Shown: in pieces, positions 44,298 to 53,521 of the stretch
How positions within the stretch are numbered: position 1 is the stretch's first letter
How the letters are laid out: the number at the start of each line of letters is the position of its first letter
Position numbers and translations under genes: made by a program
Assembly: GCF_000378485.1 (NCBI RefSeq)
Contig: NZ_KB899977.1
Coordinates: forward strand, 1-64,000
Reading direction: 5' to 3'
Origin: Flavobacterium rivuli WB 3.3-2 = DSM 21788
Lineage (GTDB): Bacteria > Bacteroidota > Bacteroidia > Flavobacteriales > Flavobacteriaceae
Length of the DNA stretch: 64,000 nt
The notes under the pieces: generated by a model
The model's input: the letters and a program-made list of their open reading frames with translations, nothing else
What the model was told of the DNA's origin: nothing
Database searches by the model: none

Positions 44298-44605
44298 GGT
44301 AAAATAGAGTTTTTAAACAACAAAGTTAAGTGATTTTCATTCAATAGCCTTGTTTAGAGGGTAATATTTAATTGTTGATAAAAATGTGAGTTTTAAGGCA
44401 ATATTTTGCGATTTACATTTACTAAACATTGTTAAACTGGCAATTTATTTTGTTTTATGTCAATGTGTTGTAGTTAAAATTAAAAAGGATTTTAATGTTT
44501 AAAAATTTGTTACCGTTTTTTTGCTGTTTAGAGACTACTGCTCTATAATGCTGAGCATAATTTTGGCATCGCCTGTTTAATATTGTTGTTCTCCGTTCTG
44601 TACGA

Positions 44606-44630
44606 TAGAGACGCATTCAATGCGTCTCTA
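44606..44630. repeat. tagagacgcatt palindrome, copy 1
   Basis: tagagacgcatt-c-aatgcgtctcta is a perfect 12-bp inverted repeat around a single base. The same unit recurs at 56107-56129 and 56152-56190. Confidence 0.85.
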
Positions 44631-44640
44631 ATACGATTTC

Positions 44641-44670
44641 AAAAAAAATCCCCGGCCTAAGCCGGGGGAT
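44641..44670 (-). terminator. Terminator of the S41 protease gene
   Basis: On the minus strand a GC-rich stem (atccccggc/gccgggg) is followed by eight T (complement of 44641-44648), just after the protease stop. Confidence 0.88.
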
Positions 44671-44675
44671 CCTTA

Positions 44676-46316
44676 TTATTTTTTAGTAAGTAATTTGCTG
44701 TATTCCGCAGTATTGTTAATTAAGGCTGCAGCCTTTTTAATTTCGGGGTTACTGGTAGTATAATACTTATAAAGTCCTTCTTTATACTGGTAGCGTTTTA
44801 TAAGCTCATCGGTTATAAGCTGTTTGATTTCCTGTTTGTGGGCGGTAAGCTCTTTCTCTTCGCTTTTTTGCAGGGAGGTAAGCAATGCCTGGTATTCTAC
44901 TGCTATGCTTGCATCTACTTTTTCTTTTTTAGCAACTACAAGAGTTTCTTTCAATGCTTTTTCAGTTTCGGTATCAAACTCAAAATTTTCTTTTTTCAGG
45001 TATGCCTTAAACGACTCAAAGTCGGCATCGCTAATATTAGGAATCGTGGTTCCTAAATTTGGATTTTTATAATAATAAGTAGTCGCATAATTAAAGATAC
45101 CATCTTTACGGATAAGCGCATCGGCAATAGCGCTTTGTTTGCTTTCTTCAAACTCTACATCGGGCAGGATACCGCCGCCGTCATAAACAGTACGCCCGTT
45201 ACGGGTTTTAAACGCGTTGTAATTTTTCTTGTCAATACGAATGGCTTTACCATCGGCATCTTTATGAGTATAATCAAGCGCCTGTATGCCACGGCCGGAA
45301 GGGGTGTAATATCTTGATATGGTTACTTTTACCTGTGTGCCATACGTAAGGTCGAGCGGACGCTGAACCAGTCCCTTACCAAAACTCCTGCTGCCCACAA
45401 TAACGGCACGGTCTAAATCCTGCAACGCCCCCGAAACAATTTCTGATGCTGAGGCACTATGCCCATCTACCAAAACCACAAGCGGAATTTCAAGGTCAAC
45501 CGGAGGTTTAGATGTTTTATAAGTATTGTTATACTTTTCGTTCTTAGATTTTGTGGTAACAATAATTTCGCCCTCTTTTACAAACAGGCTGCAAATATTA
45601 ACAGCCTCATTAAGTAATCCGCCCGGGTTGCCCCTTAGATCTAAAATAATATTTTTTGCCCCTTTACCTTTAAGGTCTATAAGTGCAGCTTTGGTTTCGC
45701 TTGATGCTTTACCATTAAATGCCGAAAGTACTATATAGCCAGTTTCTTTACCCACCATGGCAAAGTAAGGTACTGCCTTAACATCTACCTCGCTAAGTAC
45801 AATTTGCGCATTTACAGGTTTGCTCTGGCGCATGTACTGTATATCAACTTTAGTATTCTTGCTGCCTTTAAGCAATTCGCTGGCATCTTCCTTAAAATCG
45901 GCAAGAGATATATCGCCTATCTTAACAATTTCATCGCCCGCTTTAAGACCGGCTTTATCGGCAGGGTAGTCTTTATAAACTTCCTTAATAATAAGCTTAC
46001 CCTCTTTACGGGTAATAAGCGCCCCTATGCCGGTATATTCGCCGGTATTGTTTATTTTAAATTTAGCAACATCCTGCTCGTTAAAATAAACGGTGTAGGG
46101 ATCCAAATCCTCCAGCATGCTTTTTATGGCTTTATCCATAAGCTGCCCCGGGTTAGTCTCGTCTACATAATTTGTATTAACGGTTTTATACAGGGTAGTA
46201 AAAATTTCTATTTGTTTTGCGATCTCAAAAAAGTCGTCTTTAAAGCTTGCCCCAACAAACAAAAACCCTACGGCTACGGCCGGGAGGACATATTTTTTCT
46301 TTAGTCTTTTAAGCAT
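44676..46316 (-). CDS. S41-family C-terminal processing peptidase
   Basis: 546 residues from MLKRLKKKYVLPAVAVGFLF with an N-terminal signal anchor. The PDZ domain (about 90-170) includes GIGALITRKEGKLIIKEVYKDYPADKAGLKAGDEIVKI. The S41 protease domain contains LDLRGNPGGLLNEAVNI, the catalytic serine in DGHSASASEIVSGAL, and the catalytic lysine in GSRSFGKGLVQ. A helical Lys/Glu-rich C-terminus follows. These periplasmic proteases trim protein C-termini. An in-frame ATG at 46361 lies further upstream; 46316 fits the signal better. Same strand as rnpA, 142 bp after it. Confidence 0.93.
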   Translation of the reverse strand: MLKRLKKKYVLPAVAVGFLFVGASFKDDFFEIAKQIEIFTTLYKTVNTNYVDETNPGQLMDKAIKSMLEDLDPYTVYFNEQDVAKFKINNTGEYTGIGALITRKEGKLIIKEVYKDYPADKAGLKAGDEIVKIGDISLADFKEDASELLKGSKNTKVDIQYMRQSKPVNAQIVLSEVDVKAVPYFAMVGKETGYIVLSAFNGKASSETKAALIDLKGKGAKNIILDLRGNPGGLLNEAVNICSLFVKEGEIIVTTKSKNEKYNNTYKTSKPPVDLEIPLVVLVDGHSASASEIVSGALQDLDRAVIVGSRSFGKGLVQRPLDLTYGTQVKVTISRYYTPSGRGIQALDYTHKDADGKAIRIDKKNYNAFKTRNGRTVYDGGGILPDVEFEESKQSAIADALIRKDGIFNYATTYYYKNPNLGTTIPNISDADFESFKAYLKKENFEFDTETEKALKETLVVAKKEKVDASIAVEYQALLTSLQKSEEKELTAHKQEIKQLITDELIKRYQYKEGLYKYYTTSNPEIKKAAALINNTAEYSKLLTKK

Positions 46317-46458
46317 TGGTATCTTTTCTTTAAATTTTTTTGCGAATGGTACTAAACGCATTCACGAAAATAAGGATAATTAGTCAAATTTTGCAGGTAA
46401 AGCACAAAGTAACTGCTTAGGTTATAAAACGATGAAAAAGAATAATTAGTACAGGCAA

Positions 46459-46860
46459 TTATAAGTTACTTTCCTGCAGGCCTTCCTGTAACAAAAACTT
46501 CTCGAAAAGCTGAATGGTTTTGGCGTTTATCTCCTCATAGCTAAGCCTGTCTTTAGCCTGGTAAAAAAACATAAGGCTGTAAGGCTTATCAAGCTTATCA
46601 GTTAAAATGTGCTTGTTAAGGCGGTAGGTTTCGCGCAGTACACGCTTAAAGTAATTGCGGTCGTGGGCTTTCTTAAAATATTTCTTAGAAACAGAAACCC
46701 CCATTTTTATCGGCCCATCGGCATCAGCTTCTTCTGTAGGCATATACACAAGCCTCAATGGGTATTTTGATACCGATTTTCCATCGGTAAACAAAAGGCC
46801 TATTGTGGTGCGGCTTTTAAGTTTTTCGGCCTTGGGGTATGTAAATTTTTTTGGTTCCAT
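46459..46860 (-). CDS. rnpA: Ribonuclease P protein component
   Basis: RnpA assists the RNase P RNA in maturing tRNA 5' ends. The 133-residue protein has the signature ISKKYFKKAHDRNYFKRVLRETYRL as VSVSKKYFKKAHDRNYFKRV-type block, with the basic helix needed for RNA binding. The N-terminus is KLKSRTTIGLLFTDGKSV. It is usually next to rpmH and dnaA; here it sits with an S41 protease instead, an arrangement common in Bacteroidota. A TACCTTTG box lies 8 bp before the start. Confidence 0.93.
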   Translation of the reverse strand: MEPKKFTYPKAEKLKSRTTIGLLFTDGKSVSKYPLRLVYMPTEEADADGPIKMGVSVSKKYFKKAHDRNYFKRVLRETYRLNKHILTDKLDKPYSLMFFYQAKDRLSYEEINAKTIQLFEKFLLQEGLQESNL

Positions 46861-46867
46861 GCGGCTG

Positions 46868-46875
46868 CAAAGGTA
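46868..46875 (-). promoter_or_regulatory. rnpA -7 box TACCTTTG
   Basis: Minus-strand TACCTTTG immediately upstream of rnpA, giving a very short or leaderless 5' end. No clear TTG element at the usual distance. Confidence 0.5.
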
Positions 46876-47067
46876 CAGTTTTTAGCCTTTTTATAAATAC
46901 GGCCATGCACTTTAAAATATGTTATGGCAATGTGGGCTATATTAAGCTTGATTATTTGCCGCCCTGATTTTTTGCTAAAAATTATTCACTTAACAAAAAG
47001 AAGTGTATTTTTACCCCTCCCTATACTAAAATAGGATTTTAAAAGTTAAGGATAAAAATCTTTTACA

Positions 47068-49761
47068 TTGAAAACCAGCACACATAAATATATATATCTT
47101 TTTGGGGCCCTGGGCCTTGGGCTTGCCTGTTCTACTAAAAAAGATACTTTTGTTAACCGTAATTTTCATGCGGTAAATACTAAGTATAACGTTATGTATA
47201 ACGGTAACAATGCGCTAACGGCAGGTATTGTAGACCTTAAATCTACGTATGCCGATAATTATTGGGATATTTTACCCATAGAGCGCATGCAGCCCACTAC
47301 CGAGGAAATGGAACCTACAGATAAGCGTAATGCAAACTTTGAAAGGGCCGAGACCAAAGCAACGAAAGCCATACAAAAACACTCTATGAACATAGGTGGC
47401 AGTGAGCGCAACCCACAAATGGACGAAGCCCACCTGCTGCTTGGCCAGTCGCGTTATTATGATAACCGCTTTGTGCCTGCGCTGGAGGCGTTTAATTATG
47501 TATTGTATAAATATCCCGGCAGCAGCCGTATAGATGAGGTTAAGGTATGGCGCGAAAAAACCAACATTAGGTTAGAAAATGATGGTATTGCCATAAAAAA
47601 CCTTAAGAAATTACTTAAAGAAAAACAGGGGCAAATGGATGAGCAAATTTATGCCGATGCCAATGCTATCCTTGCCCAGGCGTATGTAAAAATTAATGCG
47701 CCCGATAGTGCTTTGTTTGTGCTTAAAAAAGCCATAGCAGCATCTAAAGATAACGAGAAAACAGCCCGTTATAATTTTATACTTGGCCAGTTATACAGCA
47801 AACAACGCATGCCCGATAGTGCTTATGCCGCTTACCAGAACGTTATAGACATGAAACGCCGCTCGCCACGCATTTACGTAATTCAGGCGCATGCCATGCA
47901 GGCGGGCCAGTTTGACTACAAGGCGGGCGATACCCTTGCCTTTATGAAAAAATACCGCGACCTGCTGGACGATCGCGAAAACAGGCCGTACCTTGATATT
48001 ATAAACCACCAAGTAGGTTTATTTTATGATAAACAAAATATTAATGATAAGGCAAAGCTGTATTATAATAAATCGCTTAGGCGTAAACCGGCAGACAAAT
48101 ACCTTAGTGCTTCTAACTACCGCAATATTGCCGAAATTAATTTTGAAGAGGCTAAATATGTAAACGCCGGTAAGTACTATGACAGTACAATGGTATATAT
48201 GGATTTTAGGACGCGTGAGTATAAAAGCATCAAAAAGAAAAGGGACAACCTGGAAGATGTTATTAAATATGAGGCTATAGCCCACGATAATGACAGTATA
48301 CTTCATATAACATCGTTACCGGCTGCAGGACAGGTTACTTACTTTGAAGATTATATAGTTAAGCTTAAAGCACAGGAAGAATTACAGAAAAAGAAACTTG
48401 AAGAAGAGGCCAGGAAACAGGCTAATATAGCACAAAACAGCAGTGCAAGACCTATGTCTCAGGGAAATGGAATGATGGCAGATGATAATTTGACAAGTCC
48501 GGCTGCCGCCGCTGCATCTAAAAATACAACATTGGGATCTCAGGCCAATTCTCCGAAAAAAGGGGGCAATGCTGCTGCTGCCGGAGGGCTTACAGCCGGT
48601 AAGGCAGGCCCATTCTATTTTTATACGCCGGCAACTGTTGCTTATGGCAGGCAGGAATTTAAAAGCCGATGGGGTAGCAGGGCGTTGGGAGATAACTGGC
48701 GTGTAGCATCTGAAATACGCGGAAATGCAGGAAGTGCCGGTAGCGATGAGGATACTGCTGATGGTGATGGAACCGATAGCTTATCGGGCAAAAAGAAAGA
48801 GGATATTTTAGACCCCCGATATACTGCTGATTTTTATATAAAACAGTTACCTACAGAGCAAAAGGTTTTAGACAGCCTTGCTAAAGACCGCAATTTTGCC
48901 TACTACCAGTTAGGCCTTATCTACAAAGAGAAATTTAAAGAATACCAACGTGCGGCAGATAAGCTTGAAAAACTACTTGTAAATAACCCTGAAGAGCGCT
49001 TAGTGCTTCCGGCTAAATACAACCTGTTTAAAATTTATGAGATCATAGACCCGGCTAAAGCTAATGCTTACAAACAGCAAATACTTACGGGCTATCCTGA
49101 TAGCAGGTATGCAGAAATTATCCGCAACCCAACATCTGATGCGGTGGCGCAAGGCAGCCCCGAGGCTATCTACGCAGCATTGTTTAAAAAATACGAGGCT
49201 GGCGAGGTTAGAGAAATACAGGCTCCGCTGGATGAATATATAGAAAAATATACGGGCGAGGAAATAGTGTCTAAATACGATTTCTTAAAAGCAAAAGTAA
49301 CCGGAAGGCTGCAAGGGCTTGATGAATATAAAAAAGCGCTTAACTATGTAGCACTTACTTATCCTAACAGCTATGAAGGCAAACAGGCCGAAGATATTCT
49401 AAAAAAAGAAATACCTGTATTAGAGAAACTGGCATTTGGCCGACCTGCAACAAGCTTTAAAATAATATTTAAGTTTGATGCTAACGACCCTAAGATAAAA
49501 ACCCTTACAGAAAAGATACAGAAGTTTATAAAAGACGGTAATAACAACAGCATTACCCTGTCTAACGATATTTATACTACTACAGAGAATCTTTTAGTGA
49601 TACACGGCCTTATAAACAAGCTTGCTGCGGTTGATGCCGTAAGTATTCTTAAAGATTATAAGTCGTATAAAGTAGCTGAAACCCCGGTTATAATTTCTAC
49701 CGAAGATTATAAGATCGTACAGATTAAAAAATCGTTTGTTCAATATTTAGCAATACAGTAA
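47068..49761 (+). CDS. sprE: Type IX secretion/gliding lipoprotein SprE (PorW)
   Basis: 897 residues starting at a TTG. The lipoprotein signal ends LGLACSTKK (Cys near 21). The opening NRNFHAVNTKYNVMYNGNNAL and the following DNYWDILPIERMQPT are characteristic of the SprE/PorW family. TPR-like helical repeats cover about 100-360 (for example YYDNRFVPALEAFNYVLYKYP) and 590-760. A Ser/Ala/Gly-rich low-complexity linker near 470-520 separates the halves. In Flavobacterium johnsoniae SprE is required for gliding and type IX secretion. It is followed after 5 bp by bactofilin. Confidence 0.93.
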   Translation: MKTSTHKYIYLFGALGLGLACSTKKDTFVNRNFHAVNTKYNVMYNGNNALTAGIVDLKSTYADNYWDILPIERMQPTTEEMEPTDKRNANFERAETKATKAIQKHSMNIGGSERNPQMDEAHLLLGQSRYYDNRFVPALEAFNYVLYKYPGSSRIDEVKVWREKTNIRLENDGIAIKNLKKLLKEKQGQMDEQIYADANAILAQAYVKINAPDSALFVLKKAIAASKDNEKTARYNFILGQLYSKQRMPDSAYAAYQNVIDMKRRSPRIYVIQAHAMQAGQFDYKAGDTLAFMKKYRDLLDDRENRPYLDIINHQVGLFYDKQNINDKAKLYYNKSLRRKPADKYLSASNYRNIAEINFEEAKYVNAGKYYDSTMVYMDFRTREYKSIKKKRDNLEDVIKYEAIAHDNDSILHITSLPAAGQVTYFEDYIVKLKAQEELQKKKLEEEARKQANIAQNSSARPMSQGNGMMADDNLTSPAAAAASKNTTLGSQANSPKKGGNAAAAGGLTAGKAGPFYFYTPATVAYGRQEFKSRWGSRALGDNWRVASEIRGNAGSAGSDEDTADGDGTDSLSGKKKEDILDPRYTADFYIKQLPTEQKVLDSLAKDRNFAYYQLGLIYKEKFKEYQRAADKLEKLLVNNPEERLVLPAKYNLFKIYEIIDPAKANAYKQQILTGYPDSRYAEIIRNPTSDAVAQGSPEAIYAALFKKYEAGEVREIQAPLDEYIEKYTGEEIVSKYDFLKAKVTGRLQGLDEYKKALNYVALTYPNSYEGKQAEDILKKEIPVLEKLAFGRPATSFKIIFKFDANDPKIKTLTEKIQKFIKDGNNNSITLSNDIYTTTENLLVIHGLINKLAAVDAVSILKDYKSYKVAETPVIISTEDYKIVQIKKSFVQYLAIQ

Positions 49762-49766
49762 CGGCC

Positions 49767-50168
49767 ATGTTCGAAAAGCAAAAATCGTATACCGACCTGC
49801 TGGGTAAAACCAATCGTATTGTAGAGGGCACGGTTATTAAGGGCGATATTATATCGCATGCAGACCTGAGGCTTGACGGTAAGTTAACCGGCAACCTTAC
49901 TGCCGATGGCCGTATAGTTATAGGACCCGCCGGTAGTGTTACGGGCGATATAAAATGCAAAACCGCCGATATAGAAGGCCGCTTTGATGGCCGTATAGAG
50001 GTAGATGAACTATTAAGCATAAAGGCTAAAGCAAATATAACGGGCGAAGTAATTGCCGGTAAACTGGCCGTAGAGCCCGGCGCCGTGTTTACTGCAAGCT
50101 GCACCATGCGCAATACCACAAAACAATCTATACCTACTGTAAATGAGCGACAGCAACAAGCCGGATAA
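49767..50168 (+). CDS. Bactofilin (polymer-forming cytoskeletal protein)
   Basis: 133 residues. The central beta-helix has the bactofilin period of about 18 residues: IVEGTVIKGDIISHADLRLDGKL, TADGRIVIGPAGSVTGDIKCK, DIEGRFDGRIEVDELLSIKAKANITGEV. Short disordered ends flank it, including a basic C-terminal tail. Bactofilins polymerise without nucleotide and organise cell shape or envelope machines. The last 26 bp overlap atpZ in another frame, so expression is coupled to both sprE and the ATP-synthase operon. Confidence 0.92.
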   Translation: MFEKQKSYTDLLGKTNRIVEGTVIKGDIISHADLRLDGKLTGNLTADGRIVIGPAGSVTGDIKCKTADIEGRFDGRIEVDELLSIKAKANITGEVIAGKLAVEPGAVFTASCTMRNTTKQSIPTVNERQQQAG

Positions 50169-50367
50169 AAGCCCTAACAAGTGGCTTGCCCTTATTAATA
50201 TCCCTTTCCAGATGGGCATTATTATTGTGGGCTTTGCATGGCTGGGCGGTTGGCTCGATAAAAAATATCCTAACCCAAACGAGCTTTATTTTATCATTTT
50301 TACAATGCTTGGCGTAGGTATAGCTCTTTATAATGTTATACGCCAGGTAAACCAACTTAACAAATAA
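50143..50367 (+). CDS. atpZ: AtpZ/AtpI-type ATP synthase accessory protein
   Basis: 74 residues with two membrane helices (about 14-34 and 47-65) joined by a short loop ending GWLDKKYPNPN, the AtpZ pattern (PF09527). Such proteins accompany F-type ATP synthase operons and have been tied to c-ring assembly or cation channels. The start lies inside the bactofilin gene (26-bp overlap), and its stop overlaps the next start by one base. Confidence 0.88.
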   Translation: MSDSNKPDKSPNKWLALINIPFQMGIIIVGFAWLGGWLDKKYPNPNELYFIIFTMLGVGIALYNVIRQVNQLNK

Positions 50368-50762
50368 TGGACAAAAAATTTATTGCCACATTAGTAAAAA
50401 TGACAGGCATAGCCGCTGCATGCGCTATAGTAAACATATTATTGTATCAAATGCCGCAGCTGCATGACCAGGCAGCTACATTTACATATTCTGTAGCTAC
50501 GGTTTATGGCCTCTTTTTTGGGTTTGCCGTGATCATACTTTTTGCACTGCATCTAATTGCAAAAAATGATGCATCGCAGGTGGGCTATGTTTTTTTAGGT
50601 TTAACCAGCCTTAAAGTTGTTGGTAGCTATTTTTTAGTAGAACCTATATTAGCGAAAACGGTTTCCTTCCCGTCAGAGAGAATCAACTTTTTTGCTGTTT
50701 TTATGCTCTTTCTATTTATAGAGGCATATTTTACGGCCATTCTCTTAAACAAAAAACAATAA
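50367..50762 (+). CDS. DUF6168-family membrane protein, AtpI-like position
   Basis: 131 residues with four membrane helices (about 7-27, 38-60, 73-92, 107-126). It occupies the AtpI place between atpZ and atpB, and the family (DUF6168) is restricted to Flavobacteriia. An ATP-synthase assembly role is likely from position only. The start overlaps the atpZ stop by one base; a separate promoter for atpB follows. Confidence 0.78.
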   Translation: MDKKFIATLVKMTGIAAACAIVNILLYQMPQLHDQAATFTYSVATVYGLFFGFAVIILFALHLIAKNDASQVGYVFLGLTSLKVVGSYFLVEPILAKTVSFPSERINFFAVFMLFLFIEAYFTAILLNKKQ

Positions 50763-50808
50763 ATTGTTATTAACCCTGCATATTCTTAAAAAAAGTTGTT
50801 TTGCGCTG

Positions 50809-50837
50809 TTGATATATTAATATAAAATGTACCTTTG
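50809..50837 (+). promoter_or_regulatory. atpB promoter, TTG-N18-TACCTTTG
   Basis: TTG (50809-50811), an 18-nt spacer and TACCTTTG (50830-50837) match the flavobacterial sigma-A consensus. The box overlaps an upstream ATG (50827), supporting the ATG at 50878 as the true atpB start. Confidence 0.8.
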
Positions 50838-50877
50838 CGCAAAATTTCAGGACTGTAAAATTAAGAAAGTTAGCAAG

Positions 50878-52104
50878 ATGGTGTTTAACAAACAATTTTT
50901 AAAGAACTCATTAACAGCCCTTATTGTTGCTGTACCCCTTATTTCGTTTGCAAATTCTACACAGGATTCTGTGCATGGGGGCGAAGAAGCGTACCATACT
51001 GCAAAGTTAGAAAAGCATGGTGAGCAGCACGAAACCGCACACGAGGCAAGCCCGGCCGAAAAAATAAACGACCACATAAGCCATCACTTACAGGATGCCC
51101 ATGAGTTTGTTTTCTTTTCTGACGAAGCTACCGATGAGCATTTTGGTTTCCCACTACCGGTTATCCTGTTTGATAACGGACTTAAAGTTTTTTCTTCCGC
51201 TAAATTTAACCACGGCGAAAGCGTAGCTGAAGCTGATGGTAACTATTATAAGCTTTTTCACGGAAAAATATACAAAACAGATGCTGCCGGCGAGCTTACT
51301 TTCGATGAGCACCATCACCCATCTAACGCTATGCCGTTAGATTTTTCTATCACTAAAAACGTAGTTTCTTTACTGCTTACATCATTACTTATATTCCTTT
51401 TATTTACAAGCCTTGCAAAAGGTTTCAAGAAAAAAGGGCCAAACGCTTTGCCTACAGGGTTTAACCGCGTGCTTGAGCCACTTGTAATATATGTAAGGGA
51501 CGAAATTGCCAGGCCAAACATAGGTGAAGCCAAATACAAAAAATTCATGCCTTACCTGCTTACTGTGTTTTTCCTTATCTGGACGCTTAACCTTCTTGGC
51601 CTTACGCCACTGGGTATTAACGTTACAGGAAACATTGCGGTAACCGTTTGCCTTGCGTTATTTACATTTGTTATTACTCAGTTTAGTGCAAATAAAGAAT
51701 ATTGGGGTCACATTTTCTGGATGCCGGGTGTACCTGTACCTATGAAGATTGTTCTTGCACCTATAGAGATACTGGGTATGTTTACTAAACCTTTCTCGCT
51801 TTTAATACGTTTATTTGCAAACATTACTGCGGGCCACACTGTTGTAATGGGTCTTTTAGCCATAATATTTGTTGGAAAGGCACAGCTTGGAGTAAGCGGT
51901 AGTATAGGTACATCGTTACTGCTAACCTTATTTATATCTGTAATAGAGTTGCTTGTAGCATTTCTTCAGGCGTTTATCTTTACTATGCTGTCTTCACTAT
52001 TTATAGGTATGGCGGTACAGGAGCACGAACATGACCATCATCATGACCATTCACATGGCCATGACAAGCATCATACAGAAGATCCTGAAATCCCTGTAAT
52101 CTAA
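50878..52104 (+). CDS. atpB: F0 ATP synthase subunit a
   Basis: 408 residues, long for subunit a. A signal-like N-terminal helix (LTALIVAVPLISFA) precedes a His/Glu-rich exported region (about 25-155, HGGEEAYHTAKLEKHGEQHE, ISHHLQDAHEF). The membrane domain follows from about 160 with the essential arginine in LLIRLFANITAGH near 317. The C-terminus is a His/Asp tail, EHEHDHHHDHSHGHDKHH. Subunit a forms the proton half-channels. The extended N-terminus is usual in Bacteroidota; the length of the His-rich tails here is notable. Confidence 0.93.
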   Translation: MVFNKQFLKNSLTALIVAVPLISFANSTQDSVHGGEEAYHTAKLEKHGEQHETAHEASPAEKINDHISHHLQDAHEFVFFSDEATDEHFGFPLPVILFDNGLKVFSSAKFNHGESVAEADGNYYKLFHGKIYKTDAAGELTFDEHHHPSNAMPLDFSITKNVVSLLLTSLLIFLLFTSLAKGFKKKGPNALPTGFNRVLEPLVIYVRDEIARPNIGEAKYKKFMPYLLTVFFLIWTLNLLGLTPLGINVTGNIAVTVCLALFTFVITQFSANKEYWGHIFWMPGVPVPMKIVLAPIEILGMFTKPFSLLIRLFANITAGHTVVMGLLAIIFVGKAQLGVSGSIGTSLLLTLFISVIELLVAFLQAFIFTMLSSLFIGMAVQEHEHDHHHDHSHGHDKHHTEDPEIPVI

Positions 52105-52156
52105 AAAATTACAAAACACATTTTAATTTAGAAACTTAATTTAATTATTATATATT

Positions 52157-52354
52157 ATGGAAATTCCAAATTTAGTTGGTGCTGGTCTTATTGTTATCGG
52201 AGCTGGTGTAGGTCTTGGTAAAATTGGTGGATCTGCAATGGATGCTATTGCTCGTCAGCCAGAGGCTGCTGGTAAAATCCAGACTGCAATGATCATCATC
52301 GGTGCACTACTTGAAGGTCTTGCTTTCGGTGCACTTATCCTTGGTAAAAACTAA
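52157..52354 (+). CDS. atpE: F0 ATP synthase subunit c
   Basis: 65 residues forming a helical hairpin: helix 1 VGAGLIVIGAGVGLGKIGGSAM, the polar loop ARQPEAAGK, and helix 2 with the ion-binding glutamate in GALLEGLAFGAL. It makes the rotor ring. The Glu lacks the neighbouring Ser/Thr and the helix-1 Gln seen in sodium-binding rings, so proton coupling is more likely; that is inference. Confidence 0.96.
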   Translation: MEIPNLVGAGLIVIGAGVGLGKIGGSAMDAIARQPEAAGKIQTAMIIIGALLEGLAFGALILGKN

Positions 52355-52370
52355 GAAAAAACCTAAACAT

Positions 52371-52397
52371 ACATCTGCAACGGTTGGTTGCAGATGT
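52371..52397 (+). terminator. Strong hairpin between atpE and atpF
   Basis: acatctgcaac (52371-52381), loop ggttg, then gttgcagatgt (52387-52397), followed by a short T-run. It is mid-operon, so it probably attenuates or protects the atpE end, helping give excess subunit c. Confidence 0.65.
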
Positions 52398-52436
52398 TGT
52401 TTTTAATTAAAAAACAAACAGTTTAAATATAAAATA

Positions 52437-52937
52437 ATGGATAAGTTAATTAATGATTTTTCGTATGGTTTGTTCTTTTGGCAGGCTATTATATTAGTAA
52501 TCCTTATTATCCTTCTTGCAAAATTTGCATGGAAACCTATACTTGCCTCTCTTGCTGCCCGCGAGGAAGGTATTACAAATGCAATTGCTGCTGCAGAACT
52601 TGCACGCCAGGAAATGCAAAATCTTAAAGCCCAGAATGAAGTGATACTTCAGGAGGCCCGTGCCGAAAGAGATGCAATGATGAAAGAAGCGCGCGAGATA
52701 AAAGAGCAAATAATAGCCGATGCTAAAAATGAGGCACAACTTCAGGGTGATAAACTTATAGAGGCTGCTAAAGCAAGCATTGCAAGCGAAAAAAATATTG
52801 CAATTGCCGAGCTTAAAAACCAGGTTTCAACCCTATCTGTAGCGATTGCAGAGAAGTTGCTTAAAACAGAACTTTCAAACAAAGAAGCCCAGAACAACCT
52901 GGTTGAGAAAATGCTTGAAGACGTTAAACTAAACTAA
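52437..52937 (+). CDS. atpF: F0 ATP synthase subunit b
   Basis: 166 residues. One N-terminal membrane helix (about 10-28, GLFFWQAIILVILIILLAKF) is followed by a long alanine/glutamate-rich helix to the end, the peripheral-stalk layout. It links F0 to delta. In order between atpE and atpH. Confidence 0.95.
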   Translation: MDKLINDFSYGLFFWQAIILVILIILLAKFAWKPILASLAAREEGITNAIAAAELARQEMQNLKAQNEVILQEARAERDAMMKEAREIKEQIIADAKNEAQLQGDKLIEAAKASIASEKNIAIAELKNQVSTLSVAIAEKLLKTELSNKEAQNNLVEKMLEDVKLN

Positions 52938-52950
52938 TCCGTAATTAGTC

Positions 52951-53484
52951 ATGACAGGATCAAGAGCTGCTATACGATATGCCAGGGCGATATTACAATT
53001 GGCACAGTCTGCCGGCACCGCACAACAGGTGGGTGAAGATATGACGCTTATTGCCACGACCATAAACGGTAATACTGAGCTAAACGATTTTATTAACAGC
53101 CCCACTATTAAGGCTGAGGTAAAAGAAAATGCTTTAAAAGAAATATTTGCTAATACACAAACCATCACGCAGGGGTTATTTCACCTGTTGCATGAAAACA
53201 AAAGGTTTGGTATTTTGCATGCCATTGCAAGCCAGTACAAAACACAGTTTGATGTTGCTAACGGTATAGAGGTAGCTACGGTAACCACCGCAGTAGAAAT
53301 TACACCGGAGCTTCAGAAAAAAGTACTTGCTAAAATAAAAGAGTTTAGCGATAAACAAATTACGCTTAAAAACATTGTAGACCCATCTATCATAGGCGGG
53401 TTTATAATAAGGATAGGCGACAAGCAGTACAATGCATCTGTTGCAAACAGGCTGCTAACATTAAAAAGAGAATTAAGTAATTAG
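52951..53484 (+). CDS. atpH: F1 ATP synthase subunit delta
   Basis: 177 residues with a helical N-terminal domain (RAAIRYARAILQLAQSAG) and the family C-terminal block SIIGGFIIRIGDKQYNASVANRLLTLKREL. Delta sits on top of F1 and binds the b stalk. It starts 13 bp after atpF. Confidence 0.95.
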   Translation: MTGSRAAIRYARAILQLAQSAGTAQQVGEDMTLIATTINGNTELNDFINSPTIKAEVKENALKEIFANTQTITQGLFHLLHENKRFGILHAIASQYKTQFDVANGIEVATVTTAVEITPELQKKVLAKIKEFSDKQITLKNIVDPSIIGGFIIRIGDKQYNASVANRLLTLKRELSN

Positions 53485-53521
53485 TATTTACCACACATAA
53501 GTGTTTAAATTATAACTAACT

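Larger units (their letters stand above)
44298..44675. other. 378-bp noncoding region upstream of kup
   Basis: No gene is supported here. It holds the tagagacgcatt palindrome (44606-44630) and, at its edge, the S41-protease terminator (44641-44670). The middle is AT-rich. I looked for a conserved riboswitch fold and could not recognise one by eye. Confidence 0.5.

Noticed and set aside
44298..44605. Riboswitch upstream of kup
   Set aside because: No conserved aptamer could be recognised by eye; needs a covariance-model search to settle.
50827..50877. Upstream ATG as the start of atpB
   Set aside because: It overlaps the TACCTTTG promoter box and encodes polar residues before the signal helix; the ATG at 50878 fits better.
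52020..52104. His-rich AtpB tail as an engineered tag
   Set aside because: The His residues are interspersed with Glu/Asp and the gene is in natural operon context.
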